A stretch of DNA of 64,000 nt from Plectosphaerella cucumerina (lineage: Eukaryota; Ascomycota; Sordariomycetes; Glomerellales; Plectosphaerellaceae). Below are positions 11,619 to 22,358 of the stretch, piece by piece. The DNA lies in assembly GCA_020746995.1 (NCBI GenBank), contig JAGPXD010000002.1, forward strand, positions 4,340,001 through 4,404,000. The letters run 5' to 3'. Position 1 is the stretch's first letter, and the number at the start of each line of letters is the position of its first letter. The notes below the pieces were generated by a model. The model was not told the origin of the DNA and ran no database searches. It saw only the letters and a list, made by a program, of their open reading frames with translations. Position numbers and translations under genes: made by a program.

Positions 11619-13275
11619 TCACAGATCAGCCTCCCTCCCCGTGGCAGCAATCGTCGCGTACCACAGCTTCGTCCTTCCCATGATAATCATCCTCCCATTG
11701 CTCGCAAACTGGAAGTTGGCTGCCACGATGCCCGTGTAGATCTTGCCGATGAGCTTGCCCGAGGGGTTCCACACATGCACGCCGTCGCCGCAGCCGGCAT
11801 ACACGTTGCCCTTGGTGTCGACGTGGATGCCTGTCACAATCAGCACGAGCTCACCAGATGAGAAAGGGATACTCTTACCGTCGGGGGCACGGGCGTTGAT
11901 GTAAGCGAACGTCTTGCGGTTCTCCCACGTGCCGTCCTCCTGGACATCGTAGCGGTAGCTGCGGGAAGGACCTGTTAGCATGCGGCTCTCCCGGCTTCGG
12001 ACGGACGACGTACATGGATGCAGGCTGCGTCAGGTTCATGCCGAAGAGGGCGCGGCTGATACCCGTGTCTGTGACGTAGGCGTACGAACCATCGACCGAG
12101 AAGGCGATGCCTAGGTTCTGTCAGTATTGACCTCTTGTCATAGAAAGGTGGACGTACCGTTGGGCAGGGTGAATCCGTCAGCGACAACGGTCAGGCCGCC
12201 CGTCTCGGGGTTCAGCCGGTAGACCTGGTTCTGCAGACCGGGGGCAGGGCGGAAATACTGGTAGTAGCCGTACAGGGTGTCGGTGAAGTAGATTTCCATG
12301 TTGCGGGGGTTGACGGCCACGTCGTTGAGGGAGTTGAACTGGCGGCCGAAGAAGTTGTTGACGAGCTCTGCGGGGGGTCAGTCTTTGGTCAGGGAGAAGA
12401 GGCGGGGGACGTACTGGTCGTGTTGTACGGCTCGACGGGGTTCATGAGGAAGAGGGCCGACTCGATACGATCGCCCTGACCCTCGCCGGCGAAGATGATC
12501 TGGCCCTTGTAGTTGGCCGCGCCTGTACGACTGTCAGTCCTTTCCATGGGCAGCGCAGACCGTGGAACTCACCGTTGGGGTTGATGACTTGAGGGTTCGA
12601 TGGGACCGTGTGCACGGTGACGTGCTCCGCCGAGAAGTTTCCCTTACGCAGAGCCTCCGCGTCGGCCAGCGAGATCTTCTGGACGATGGACGACTTGTTC
12701 AGGCCAGTGCCGGCGTCTGGGTTGCCGGCGTTCTGGACGAAGAACATCTCGTCCGTGGGCGGGTACCTGTCTATTGTCAGAGCGCTGTCTTTCCAGAACC
12801 AAATTCCGCGGCCACTCACCATGTGACGGCCTCATGAAAGATGGGGTCAAAGTCCGACTCGGCAATGAGCGTAAGCGAGGGGTCGCTGCCGATGACATCG
12901 TAGAACTCGGGGTCGTAGACGTGGAATGGCTTTTCCCGCAGCGACTCGCGCGTCACGCCGGGCCAGAGGAACTCCTAGGCGGTGTTAGTGAGGGCATCGC
13001 TTCTATTTGATGAGAGGACGACTTACGGTGGTGGCGTTGGCCTCAAGAGGCGGCTTGACCTCCTCCAGCACATTGAAGCTCCGCTGGTCGATGATCTGAG
13101 CATTCTTCGGCAGCGGGCGGACGGCGGGCGAGCCCTGAGCCAAGGCTGTCCAGGGCGAGACGCCAATGGCCACGGAAACAGCGAGAATGAGGGCCGAGGA
13201 GGTCATGATGATCACGGGGATGCGCCACGCGGGTTGCTGGCTCTTCTTCTTCCGCGACCTTGGCTTCGGAGCCAT
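11619..13275 (-). CDS. SMP-30/gluconolactonase-like (lactonohydrolase) protein with N-terminal membrane anchor
   Basis: Family members are six-bladed beta-propeller calcium-dependent lactonases. Eight exons (13027-13275, 12820-12974, 12573-12766, 12415-12522, 12158-12367, 12014-12110, 11879-11958, 11619-11830) close perfectly to 434 residues. A basic stretch (PKPRSRKKKSQQ) precedes a hydrophobic segment at about 19-46, which reads as a signal anchor or uncleaved signal. Propeller hallmarks follow: FHEAVTW, ANYKGQIIFAGEG, QFNSLNDVAVNPRNMEIYFTD, IAFSVDGSYAYVTDTG and GIHVDTKGNVYAGCGDGVHV. The Asn-Asp and Asp-Gly pairs in these match the metal-binding pattern of the family. It resembles fungal aldonolactone/pantolactone hydrolases. 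The substrate is not determined by sequence. Confidence 0.85.
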
Positions 13276-14356
13276 GGCTGTTCCCCTTTTATGGCGGTGC
13301 CCGGATCTGTGCTGCCGTCAGTTTGCCGATAGGGCCTAGGTGATTTCTCCGTTGGAGTAATGATTGAGGGCGCGATGTCACGTCGATCGTCCTGCCGTCA
13401 GGGAAAAGCGGTATGCGAGAGAACGGTTCAGCCTTGGCGGTGTTGATGGGCGGGAAAATGACTCTCGGGACAGTGACGGCCGGGATGGGCTCCGTCCCAC
13501 CGCCGGTCTCGCCGTTATCATATCCGATTCAGGGTGTGCGGGGGCCAGGTACAGGGCTGGGCCAGGGGGCTTCCGGGCTCGGCACGGGCTGTTCGGTCCA
13601 CTGGATGAGGTCCTCATGCGGGGTCGGATCGCGGGGTTGAAGGGGTCGGGTAGGTCGTCGTCATGTCCTGATCTCGCGATGTCGTGGATGGTGGAGAGGA
13701 TTGGGCCGGAGGACCAGTTCCTGGGCCTGGCCATGCACTATACCGCGGGGAATCCTTGTCGTAACGAAGAGAATGACATGGGGAGGTCGGTAGTCGGCGG
13801 GGGAGTGAAGCCGGAAAAGAGGCGGCGATGACCAAGACGACGGAAATGCAATGGCCTCGGAAAAGGATCTGCGGTGGTATGGATCAGAGGGACATCTGGG
13901 GTTGGTCACGAGGAGAGATTTGATGAGGATCTACTTGGGTCTGGGGTAATATCTGGGGATGGAAGTTAAGGATGCGTTCGGGGTGGAGGGTGTTGTTGGA
14001 ATGGGCCAGGCCCCTTTTCTCATCCTCGATGATGACCACAGCAACGACACCACAAGACCTATCCTCAACCCAATTCAATTGAGACCCAAACGACACAGCA
14101 ACAAATCAAAACTACGATACAACATATGAAATGTATTTTAGCTGCCAAAACAAAAGAAAGGCGTCGAACCATGCGTCTAACCTGAACCAAACCCTGATGC
14201 TCCCAATCTCTGACCTCTAGATGCCCATATTCCTCACACAAATCGTCTCTCTACATGGCGTCCTGTTTATCATGAGATTCTCATAAGACATAAAAAAAGA
14301 AAAAGGAAAAAGGAAAGTTGTCTCCTCCCTGCAAACTGTTCCCCCTTCCAACTCCC
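13276..14356. other. Intergenic region
   Basis: This 1081-base stretch contains the promoter of the SMP-30-like gene and the 3' flank of the coiled-coil gene. It has an A-rich run near 14291-14320. No gene is supported. Confidence 0.55.
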
Positions 14357-17300
14357 TCAGTCCGCCCCGGAGCCCTCAGACTGCGAGGCAGACCTCACAT
14401 TCCTCAAGTCGCAGCGCCTCATAACCTGTCTATCCAATCGTTAGCATCACTGCCACCACAACCAGTTGAGAAGGGCAAACTCACACTCTTCCCCGATCCG
14501 TCGGGTCGCGTACCACAACCAACTGCTTCCCCTTGTCATCCTTCTTCGTCGACCGCCCGCCACCACTTCCCCCTCCACTACGCCGCGAAGGACTCGTCGT
14601 CAGCCGGCTACGCAGGCTCGCCACCTCAGCTCGCAGCCCACCAAGTTCCTCCTGCGCCGCGCGCGCTTCGTCGAGCTGCGCATTGGCCGCGGCGAGCTGC
14701 AGCACCAGGCCGGTGTTCTCCTCCTGCAGCCCCGAGACGCGGCCGGCGCCTGCCTCGGCGGCAAAGAGTCGGGCAGCGAGGGCGTCGCGCTCTGCTGTGA
14801 GGGCGTCGACGGCAGCGGCTTGAGTCTGGAGGGCGGTGTTGCGTGCTTCGAGGTCGGCGTTTTGGGTCTGAAGGGCTGCGAGTTGTTCGGCCTGGGCGGG
14901 AGAGGGCTCCGGGGCGGCAACGGTGGCAGGGGCTTCTTCGACGACGATCACGTCTTCGGTCGGGGCTGGGGTCTCTGCAGCTGGTTCAGGGATGGGCTCG
15001 GGTGCGGCCTCGGGAGCTGGCTCGGGGGTGGGTTCAGGGGCTGCCTCGGCCGGTTCGGGGGTCGGTTCGGGAGCGGCCTCCGCCACAGGCTCCTCGGCCG
15101 GGGCAGAAACCGCAGAAGCCTCGTCATTCACCACAGAAGCTGCGATTGAACGTGTTGCCTCGCTCTGGGCGTCGCCTGGCTTCTCTGTGGCGGTGCTCGA
15201 AACGACACTGACGGCATCGTCATCCTGCTTGTCGCTGGCGACGGAAGAGACCTCGGTGGGGGCGGTGCTCGTGGGACGGCTCGGAGCACGGCTCGAAGCG
15301 CGGCTGCTCAGACGGCTGCTGGCCTTGCTGCTTCCCTTGGTGCGGCTCTTCTTGGATGACTTGGACGTCTTGGAGCCGGAACGGGAGGAGGATCGGGAGA
15401 GGGAGCTAGAGAGGATGCTAGAAACGACGCTGGCGACTTCGGTTGGGGCCTTGCTTGCTGCCCTGGAGCCAGCCTCGCTGGGGGCAAAGCTGGGAGGCTT
15501 GGAAATCTCGCTTGGGGGAGAGCTCGTGGTCTTCGCGGTAATGTCGCTTGGAGGGGGGCTGGTGGTCTTGACCGAGACCTCGCTGGGGGCCACGCTCGAG
15601 GCCTTGGAGCCGACCTCGCTGGGCGGCGGGGGAGCAGTCTTGACGGACACCTCGCTCAGCGGCGGGGTGGAAGACTTGACGGATACCTCGCTTGGTGCCG
15701 GGGGAACAGACTTGATCGACACATCAGTCGGGGCCACACTCGCAGCCCTCGATCCAGCCTCGCTAGCATCAGGGCTGGTGATCTTGATCGAGACCTCCGT
15801 CGGCACCACACTCCCCTCCTTCTCCCCCTCCTCACCCTCGACCTTGCTCCCCAAAGCCGAGGATACAACACTCTCCACCCTGCTTCCCACAAACGAGGGA
15901 AAAATGCTCTCCGCCTTGCTCCCAACAAAGCTCCCCACTACACTCCCCACCTCCGACATGGCCCTCAGACTTTCCGCCTCATCCCTCAGCGCGTTTCTCT
16001 CCGCTGCGAGCGCGAGAACCTGTGACGTCTTGTCATCCTGGTCCTTCAGCAAGCTCGACACCTGCGAGCGCAGGCTTCCGTTCTCGCTGCGCAGGCGCTC
16101 GTACCGCGTCCGCAGACGGCTGCTGCTACCCTCGAGGTCGCGCACCTGGCTGACGACTGAGTCTTTGTCGCCCTCGAGGCCCTCGACCTGGCTGCGGAGC
16201 TCGGACGTCTCGGATTCGACTTGGGTGAGGTGAACTTGAAGGGCGTCGCGCTGGATCTCGAGGCCGCGGAGGGAGGTTTCGAGGGTTTTGGTCTGTTCTT
16301 CGAGGCGGGTCTTGTCTTGGAGAAGGGTGTCGATCTGGGACTGGAGGGTGGTGGATTTGTCGGACCAGGACTCTTTTTCCTTGACCCAGGACTCCTTTTC
16401 CTTGGACCAAGATTCCTTCTCTTCGGCCCACGCCTCTTTCTCCTTGGACCAGGACTCCCTCTCCTTGGTCCAAGCCTCCTTCTCCTTGGACCACTCTCCC
16501 CTCTCCTGGTCTCTCTCAGCAGCGATGGTCCCAAGCTCGGTCGCCCTCTTGGCCAGCTCACCCTCGAGAACCTGATGCTTCGCCTCGAAAGCCTCCTTGG
16601 TAAGCTCGAGGCTGACAATTGTCTCAATGTGCGCCGCTTCCTGCGTCTTTCGAAGGTCCTCAACATCTTCCATGTCCTTGGCGAGACTCTCGGCATGCTT
16701 CCTTGAGCGCTCCTTCTCATCAACGATGTCCCGCTCCAGGGTCTTGACCTTATCGTCTAGACACGTCTTGTACTCCTTGTACATCTCGAGATCCTTGGTA
16801 GCAGCGGCAAGCTCCTTTTCAAGACGGTCCTGGGCCCGGCGCAGCTCCGATGCCTCCTTGAGCGCGGCATCGTGCTCGCGGTCGTGGTCGGTGATGGTGC
16901 TCTTGGCGTCGTCGAGACGCTGGCTCTGCTCATCGAGGGCCTGCTTGTGCTTCGCCCGCTCGCGCTTGAGGGCGTCACGGTCGGACTGGATGGTCGAGAG
17001 CCTGCCACGGGTGTCGTCGAGCTCCTTGGTGGTGACGGATTGGTTGTCGTGGAGGAGGCGGATCTCGTCCTTGAGGGCGTCGATCTGCTTAAGGAGGACG
17101 AGCTCGCCGCGGTTGAGGGAGCTGGAGCGCTTACTGGCGGCGGGGATGAACTCGGGGGCATCGGGGCGGGGCAAGGTCTTGCTGGAGAGGAAGCACCGGG
17201 GAGGCGAGGGGGAGCAGGGGCGGGGGCAGTGGCAGCGGCGGGAGGGCCGACGGAGACGTGGTAGGTTCGGCCACGGCCATCGGGGACGGATATTCCAATG

Positions 17301-18211
17301 TGGCCCGGAGGGGGCACCGGGGCCGAGGAGGGTGCGAGGGGAGACTGAGCCCTGGGCCGGCGTTCGACCTCGGTCTTGGTCTGGGTTTGGGGTCGGCTCT
17401 GGTTTTGGGACCAGCTTGGTGGTTGAGTCTGAGTCTGAGTCTGAGCCTTGGGCTGAGACCAGGTTGAGGGTTGGGTCTGAGTCTGATGCCAGTCCAGAGT
17501 CTTGTTCTGGTCCCACGCGGGAGCCTTGATCTGGTCCCAGTTCGAAGTCTTGGGCTGATCCCAGCTCGAAGTCTGGCTCTGACCCCAGGTCTGACCTTGA
17601 GTTTGAGCCTGCCCCCAAGTCTGGCCCTGAGTCTGAGTTTGACCCCAGGTCTGACCCTGACCCTGGAACTGTCCTTGAGCCTGCGCCTCAGGAGGCACAG
17701 ACTGCGGCCTGGCAAACCTCACAAAAGGCGTCGACTTTGTCGTGGCATCGTCCGACGCAATGCTAGTAGCATCCGTCGAGACGGAGATATCCGACGAGTT
17801 CCACTTGAAGTCCGGCTCAGACTCATACATGTTCTCATCCGACGTGTAAGGGCCTGGCTCCGGCACGACGGCCGCATGGTGCTCAAAGGCATCGTGGAGC
17901 TTATGCTGGCTTGGGCGGCGGAAGCGGACCGTGGGAGGCTTGAAGCGAAGAGGCTTGGTGGACGGCTTGGCCCTACGAGGCACGTTGGAGGGGGGCGAGG
18001 TGCTCGAGTCGGCACCGACGGTGGGCGTCAGGGAGGTTGTGGAGACCTCGGAGATGTTGGACAGGAGGTCGCTTTCCAGGCGGGCGGACTGAGTCCGTCG
18101 GTGGCGGGGGTTGCGGGTGGTGTTGTTAGACGAGGACCCTGAGGCGCCGGCGGCGGGAGGAGTCCAGCGGCCGGGGCCGGAGCGGTGAGTGCCCCCGAAC
18201 GGAGGGGCCAT
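14357..18211 (-). CDS. Long coiled-coil protein with several low-complexity repeat tracts
   Basis: No characterised family is recognised. The protein is about 1,250 residues. The N-terminal third is disordered, Ser/Pro-rich and contains a Gln/Trp-rich repeat tract. The middle is a long coiled coil rich in KEKE and Leu heptads (LVLLKQIDALKDEIRLLH; WSKEKE heptads). A tract of Ser/Pro/Val units (SEVSVK, SEVGSK) follows, then an acidic EPxPEP tract, then a second coiled coil and a basic tail. The frame changes between about 17170 and 17260, so an intron lies there, but its ends are ambiguous. The best canonical pair is GTAAGC to TTAAGCAG (50 bases), yet that would remove coding-like sequence. A last small exon (14357-14425) joined across 14426-14486 ends the protein in SEGSGAD. 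A cytoskeletal or scaffold role is a guess. Confidence 0.75.
14980..15081 (-). repeat. Coding repeat tract: EPxPEP/EAAPEP units
   Basis: On the minus strand this part of the coiled-coil gene encodes tandem Glu-Pro units such as EPTPEPAEAAPEP. The repeats are imperfect at DNA level. The tract forms an acidic extended linker between the Ser-rich part and the C-terminal coiled coil. Confidence 0.75.
15440..15800 (-). repeat. Coding repeat tract: PSEVSVK-like units
   Basis: About ten imperfect units of 10-14 residues carry a Ser-Glu/Asp-Val/Ile-Ser/Gly core followed by Lys or Arg (APSEVSVKTT, PPSEVGSKAS). The tract is Ser/Thr rich and probably heavily phosphorylated or disordered. It is part of the coiled-coil gene. 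Confidence 0.7.
16363..16497 (-). repeat. Coding 21-bp tandem repeat: WSKEKES heptads
   Basis: A 21-base unit repeated about six times encodes the heptad W-S/T/A/V-K-E-K/R-E-S/A in the coiled coil. One unit per heptad means that gain or loss of units would keep both the reading frame and the heptad register. Confidence 0.8.
17380..17680 (-). repeat. Coding repeat tract: Gln/Trp-rich units (QTWGQ, SWDQ)
   Basis: Imperfect repeats on the minus strand encode GQTWGQ-, QTQTQ- and SWDQ-type units in the N-terminal third of the coiled-coil protein. The Gln/Trp-rich composition is prion-like. A CTGAGT hexamer array lies within it near 17425-17450. Confidence 0.75.
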
Positions 18212-19627
18212 GATATCTGGTGATGGTGTTGCGGCAGTATGTGGTGGTCTGTGAGGGTCGAGCCTTTGTCGGCTCAGGTGTTGGTCTTGATGTTCTGGCT
18301 TGGGGTGTTTCTGAAAGCAGCATTGATGAGTGGAGAGGCCGTGTTGTGGTGAAGCTGCATATCGGCGATGAGAGGTCTTGCGGGAGGATGTGCGAGGCGT
18401 CTGTTGTTGACTGGATGAATCGAGTCTTCGGCGTCTGTTTGTCTTTGGTCACGTCGGGCTGGGCAGAGGTCGTACAGGTTGTGAGAGAGTAAGGAGGAAG
18501 TGCGTTTGTCGTGTTATGTGGGAGGCGAAATCGGGAATGCCCGCCTCGCAGCCCAAGGCGCATGCATGCTTAAAAGCCATGCCCTGTGTGCCGAGCTGGG
18601 CGTGCGTGGTTGGGCGAGCCCGACGTCGTCGGGCACCGCTGGCGTAGGGTGACGGCGCCCGACGCGGCCAATCAGCGGGTACCTGCATAGCCTGGCCCTG
18701 GGGGTGTGGCCTGGAGCAGGAGTCGATGAGGGAGTCTACGAGAGGGATGGAGTTTAGGGGAGTGTGGAAACGTGGAGCGAGGGGATGTGCGTTGGTGATG
18801 GTCAAGGTTGGGGATCACCGAGGGATGGAGGCGGGCCGCCCGGCAGTGGTGGTTGAGTTGCCGCGGGTGGACCTCGAAGCCCTGGAGATGCTGGGGATTG
18901 GAGCCAGCCTCCATTCTCGTCGGGGACATTCTCGTCGTGTTGTTGACAGGGAGGAAGACCAGACACATCCGGCACGCCCTCAGTGGCTCGGCCCTGGTCT
19001 TCGCGGCCCTGTTCTGAGTCACCATGCACATCCGTGGCCAGTTAAATAAAGTGAGGCCTGGGTCGGGTAGGGCTTTGGTGGTGAGAGGATGAAAAGCAAG
19101 GGTTGGGTTCGCCCTGGCACTTTAGGCCCATGGGGCGTGGTAGCGGTCGTGGTCGCCCCCTATTTGTCGTTCAGGGGTGCGCTGTGGACACCCGTCTTGG
19201 CCGGGTCCCGGGAGCCCTGCCGCCGCACGAACCTGTTTTTAGGTCAGGTCTCGAGAATTGGTATTTATTCAAGGCAGTGAGCCCGTACCCGGCAGGCAGT
19301 TGTTCGCGAGATGGGAGTTGCCAGCGAAGTAGCCGAGAGACATCACATCGCCAATGGGCAGACTGATCAGCAGGCAGCAGCATGAATGTCCAGCTGGTTT
19401 TCCGAGCTGCCTTCTTTGAGGCATGGTCGTTTGCTGGTGTCAACATGTCTCTTCCCCCGGGGCTTGATGGACATCCCTGGAGGTAGCACTCTTCAGCGGT
19501 GAGTTGAGGTCACCCCGGTCGTTCACCACCTGCGTCTGTAACGACTCAATATTTCCAACTAAGCTGGTATATGCTCTCCACCAACATACAGCCCCAGAAC
19601 AAAATACTCTTTTACACGGACACCCGC
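18212..19627. other. Intergenic region
   Basis: This 1416-base stretch holds the promoter and leader of the coiled-coil gene and the 3' flank of the GH7 gene. Several short frames overlap on both strands, but none has a domain or intron signature. Confidence 0.5.
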
Positions 19628-20969
19628 CTAGAACAGCTTCAGCTTGCTTGGGGCCTGGCAGTCCGCCTTCCAGGTAGTTCCGATCTCGCCCCAGCGGATG
19701 TTGCTAAACGTCACCACCGGGTTTGGCTCAACCTTGACGATGTTGTCCGGGAATCCCTCCGTCTCATTGCAAGGCCCAGCGTTCTGCGCCGCACCATCCA
19801 TCCACTGCATACCGCCGCCGGCGTCCCACCAGAGGCTGACAGCCAGGACCATGCCGCGGGACATGGCGTCTCCCATGCCCTCGTGCGCGCCGAGCTCCAT
19901 GAAGCGCCTCGCGCCCGTGGCCTCGCAGAACTCGTCGTCGAGCGCGTTGACCTGGGGCAGGTCCGGGTTGTTGACCACCTCGCTGCGGATGAGCCGGCCG
20001 TTCTGGACGTAGGAGCGGTGGATCGAGGTGAGCTTGCCGTCGGCGTCGGCGGGGAAGGTGGTGATGACGGTGAAGGGAGAGGTGGTGTCGACGTCGAACT
20101 CGGGCCCGCGGCCGTAGTAGTCGTCCTGCTCGACGCGGTAGGGGTTCCAGGCGCAGCCGTACTTATCGCAGACGCCCTCAAACTGGCAGGCCTCGCCCTC
20201 GCACTCGTAGAGACGAGTGATGTTGCAGGGGTGGGGGGCGACGTGGACGGCGCGTGAGTTGGCCTCCCAGATGTCCTGGCAGCCAGTCAGTATCAAGCAT
20301 CACAGCAGATCTTGTGGAGGAAACACTCACCAGCTCGCCGCAGCAGGCACCGTATCCCTCAACGTTACCCTCGCCGTTGATGAACGGCGTCGTGTAGCAC
20401 TGCGCATCGCAGTATCCGGTTCCAAACGCCGCACCGCCCTTGTTGAGCGCGCTGGCGCCGCCATCGGCCTCCATCTCCGACAGGTACAGGGCACTGTTCA
20501 TGCCGCAGGGCAGCTTGGACACGTCGACGTCGAAGGTGAACTCGTTTCCGGTAAGCTGCAGCATCTCGTACTTGTCCTTGGCGCCGTCGAGAAGGTAGAC
20601 GCGGGGCGAGGCGTAGCGACCATCGACGAGCTGGTAGAGGGTGAGGGCGTCACCCGAAGTCTCGACGCCGTAGGGCTTGTAGTCCTTGACGGCCTCCATG
20701 ACACAGTTCTCGGCGCACTCCTCGCGTGTAGGGCAGGCCTCGACGGGGGGTGCGTTGCCCCAGGAGCCGCAGGACTCGCCGTTGGCGGCCTGGTAGACGG
20801 GGTGGATGAGGGAGTCGAGGACGATGTAGTTTGTTTGCTCGACGCAGCCGGCGGCGTGGGAGCACTTCCACGTCTTGATGGGCGGGTGGTTGTCCTCGCC
20901 GTTGATGGGCTTCTGGGCGAGCGCCAGCCCTGCGAGGAGGGCGACGCCGAGGGGGGTGAGGGGGGCCAT
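19628..20969 (-). CDS. Secreted GH7 cellulase (endoglucanase-like, no CBM)
   Basis: GH7 enzymes cleave beta-1,4-glucan chains with retention of configuration. Two exons (20331-20969, 19628-20275) give 428 residues. A signal peptide (MAPLTPLGVALLAGLALA) is followed by a mature start at QKP. The catalytic block ELDIWEANSRA is rebuilt exactly across the intron, with the nucleophile at Glu212, Asp214, and the acid/base at Glu217. Other family marks are CGMNSALYLSEMEADGG, GYCDAQCY and APHPCN. Many Cys residues fit the disulfide-rich GH7 fold. The SRA after the catalytic motif and the short length without a linker or CBM1 favour an endoglucanase over a processive cellobiohydrolase, but loop lengths would need an alignment. 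It is expected to act extracellularly on plant cell walls. Confidence 0.9.
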
Positions 20970-22358
20970 GGTGGAAGGCTCGAGGAGGGTGCTCGAAGAT
21001 CGGAGGGGGAGATCTTGGGGAGCAGATCAAGGGAAACGCCGGTGACTCCGGACGGTGGTCTAATATAGCTGCAATGGCATCGTGTCGTGGCTGCTCAGCG
21101 TCGCATTCCCTTTTTTTCTTTTCCTCCCATGCCGGCCGTCAGATTAGGCTCATGGAAGGTCACCCTCCGGCCCCGCGGTCTAGACGGGCGCAACCGCATC
21201 CTCATGGCCAGAACGTCACGATACAGGTGGCACTTGGCACGGGTACGGCACGGTCTGGCCGGTTGTGCGGGCCAAGAACCGAGTCCCGGCTATGCTTGGC
21301 CGCGGGGCGATGCTACCCTCCAGGGGGTCGTCCCGGGGTGGCGGCTGGGGAGAGGCGGCCGGGAGCGGGGAACCTGGCGGCCATCGGGCTTGCAACGAAA
21401 GCGAGGTAAACAGTGTTGATGTGTGGACGTTGAATGTGGTCAGTTCAAAGTTAAGGATGCCATTGTGAGTCTGGTGATGATCAGGGCTGAAGTTGATGCT
21501 AAAGTTCATGACAAGACGATGTCTCCATGACGCTTAGTTCGTCTCGAACTACGAATACCTACCAGTAAAATTAAGCTCAAAAACATGGTTCGACTCATCA
21601 GCTGACAGCTGCGTCCAGATATGGGTATCGTTCACTGCAACGCGACACAGGCACAGGTCAGATCGGCCCCTGTTTCCCCGGCCGGGCCACCAACCATCAT
21701 GTGCCGCTTAATTGGGAGGCAATCCTCACGGAGACAGTACGGCCGTCTCCCCCTCGTCTGGTGGCACTGTGCTCCCAGGCCTGCATCTGCTTCCCCAAGG
21801 CCTGCCGTCTATTCGTCGACAAGCGACTTCCGCGGGCTGTAGTCAGGCACAGGTGGCTGTCGGCCCGGATGCGACGCTGTCCTGCAAGGGGACAGTAGAC
21901 CGATAGCCGACTCTCCTGGTTTCCTACTGGCCTGGGTCTGATGTTGGGGTCGTCTGTCCAGCCGTGACCACGGGCCGTTGCCACCCGGGTTAACTTTTGG
22001 GAGATACGTGGACGTCGATGCCTCAGCACGCACGAGGCAGAACACAGACTCCTTCCGTGTGGCAACCTCGGACTCACAGGCCTGGCTTCCAAGTTTCCAA
22101 TCTTCAAATCGCCATAAGCTTGACCTAGGCACTCAATCTAGCAGCTCGCTTAAGCTTCCACACCACCTCGGACCTCTACCCCGGACTTCCGCAGCCAAAG
22201 CGCTGCATTTTCACGTTCATGCAAGTCTAGACCGCTTAACTTGCCTAGTCAGCGTCACTCGTGCAGAGCCGAAGCGAGCGGAGCTCTTCCACGTGGGCAC
22301 GCAAACACTATGGCGACATCCTGACTTGACTGATAAGACTGCTTGATTCACGTCTGCT
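20970..22358. other. Intergenic region upstream of the GH7 gene
   Basis: These 1389 bases contain the GH7 promoter on the left and the 3' flank of the GH28-like gene on the right. I found no additional gene. Short frames near 21700-22350 show no domain. Confidence 0.5.

Noticed and set aside
14923..16233. 436-codon frame antisense to the coiled-coil gene
   Set aside because: Its Ser/Leu-rich repeats are the reverse reading of the coding repeats on the other strand; no independent coding evidence.
18672..19049. Overlapping open frames on both strands between the coiled-coil and GH7 genes
   Set aside because: Both strands are equally open and neither shows a domain, splice structure or coding-like periodicity by eye.
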